The position numbers were made by a program, and so were the translations under genes. The notes beneath the pieces are model-generated. The model was not told the origin of the DNA, made no database searches, and saw nothing but the letters and a program-made list of their open reading frames with translations. A DNA stretch of 5,436 bases from CAMYKD01 sp041617155 (GTDB taxonomy: Bacteria > Pseudomonadota > Alphaproteobacteria > Kiloniellales > JAKSDN01). The stretch is from the NCBI GenBank assembly GCA_041617155.1, contig JBFJPL010000184.1, forward strand, positions 1 through 5,436, read 5' to 3'. Positions 4,903 through 5,436 of this stretch are shown piece after piece (the first letter of the stretch is position 1; each line of letters starts with the position of its first letter).

Positions 4903-5436
4903 TTACAGCGTCTGTGCCTTGCCGAGCTTTTCCAGCTCCTCAAGCGTGCGTGGCCAGTCCTTCTTGAGCAGGCGTGAAAGCGCACGGTCGGCGAGAACAT
5001 GTCCTTCGGTCTGGCAGCGCGGGCAATAGTTGGTTTCGTTGGTCGCATAGCGGATGCGCTGCACCGGCGTGCCGCAGGCCGGGCAGGGCTTCCCATACTT
5101 GCCGTGCACCGCCATCTCGTCCCGGAAGGCCGTGACTTTTTCCGGAAAGCCCTCGCCCGTCTCCCGACGCAGCACCTCGATCCAATGGCGTAGCGTCTCG
5201 CGGGTGGCCTGGTAGAGCCGTTCGGCCTCCTCACCGGTCAGCTTCTGGCTCATCGCGATCGGCGAAAGGCGGGCCCGGTGCAGGATTTCGTCGGAGTAGG
5301 CATTGCCGATTCCGCTGAAGTTGCGGGGGTCGGTGAGCGATCGTTTGAGCGTGTGGTTTTCCCGTGTCAGCGCCGCGCGGAAAGCCGCAAGATCGGCCGT
5401 CAGCACCTCGAGCCCGCCCGGGTCGTGCTGGCCCAG
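4903..5436 (-). CDS. Fpg/Nei-family DNA glycosylase, C-terminal part (N-terminus outside window)
   Basis: The minus-strand frame is open to the window edge and ends with TAA (4905-4903), leaving 177 residues. By family, this is a base-excision repair enzyme that removes oxidised or ring-opened bases and nicks the strand by its lyase activity. Fragment residues 30-59 are the helix-two-turn-helix, with the hallmark GIGNAYSDE (42-50) and the DNA-contacting Asn45. The C-terminal zinc finger is complete, C-X2-C-X16-C-X2-C (118, 121, 138, 141), preceded by the typical MAVHGKYGKPC. Two things are odd. The finger reads ATNETNYC where E. coli Fpg has AQRATFYC, so the conserved DNA-contacting Arg is Asn133 here. 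About 36 residues follow the last cysteine (GHVLADRALSRLLKKDWP and onward), where classical Fpg ends almost at once. The catalytic N-terminus (PE...) cannot be seen, so Fpg versus Nei specificity is open. Confidence 0.92.
   Translation of the reverse strand: MGQHDPGGLEVLTADLAAFRAALTRENHTLKRSLTDPRNFSGIGNAYSDEILHRARLSPIAMSQKLTGEEAERLYQATRETLRHWIEVLRRETGEGFPEKVTAFRDEMAVHGKYGKPCPACGTPVQRIRYATNETNYCPRCQTEGHVLADRALSRLLKKDWPRTLEELEKLGKAQTL

Noticed and set aside
4771..4977. A 68-codon plus-strand open frame in the intergenic region
   Set aside because: It overlaps the glycosylase 3' end and has no convincing ribosome site or recognisable domain.

Overview
The window is GC-rich, densely coded bacterial chromosome. 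The Kbl and Tdh proteins resemble the E. coli enzymes closely along their whole length, which together with the base composition suggests a high-GC proteobacterium (alpha or gamma). The sequence alone does not fix the genus. There is no sign of phage, IS element, CRISPR array, tRNA or rRNA.

Layout. (1) Positions 1-211, plus strand: the last 69 codons of a flavin/NAD(P)H reductase of the ferredoxin-reductase type. (2) Positions 371-2669, plus strand: kbl and tdh, the two-enzyme threonine-to-glycine pathway. Tdh oxidises L-threonine to 2-amino-3-ketobutyrate and Kbl cleaves that with CoA into glycine and acetyl-CoA. A leader hairpin lies upstream of kbl and another lies in the 82-nt gap before tdh. 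(3) Positions 2700-4626, minus strand, convergent with tdh: two exported substrate-binding proteins with no permease or ATPase between or beside them. The first transcribed (3655-4626) is an ABC_sub_bind-type periplasmic protein. The second (2700-3572) is a PstS-like periplasmic binding protein. A strong intrinsic terminator sits between them, too close to the second gene to leave room for an ordinary promoter after it. (4) Positions 4627-4902: a 276-nt, partly AT-rich intergenic region with a perfect minus-strand TATAAT and a possible long leader. (5) Positions 4903-5436, minus strand: the C-terminal 177 residues of an Fpg/Nei-family DNA glycosylase, with an intact four-cysteine zinc finger, an Asn where the usual zinc-finger Arg is expected, and a C-terminal tail of about 36 residues.

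Most of the window is ordinary metabolism and repair. The least ordinary part is the orphan pair of binding proteins with a terminator between them. They may serve as sensors or as distant partners of a transporter or receptor encoded elsewhere. I found no convincing evidence of a wholly new system.
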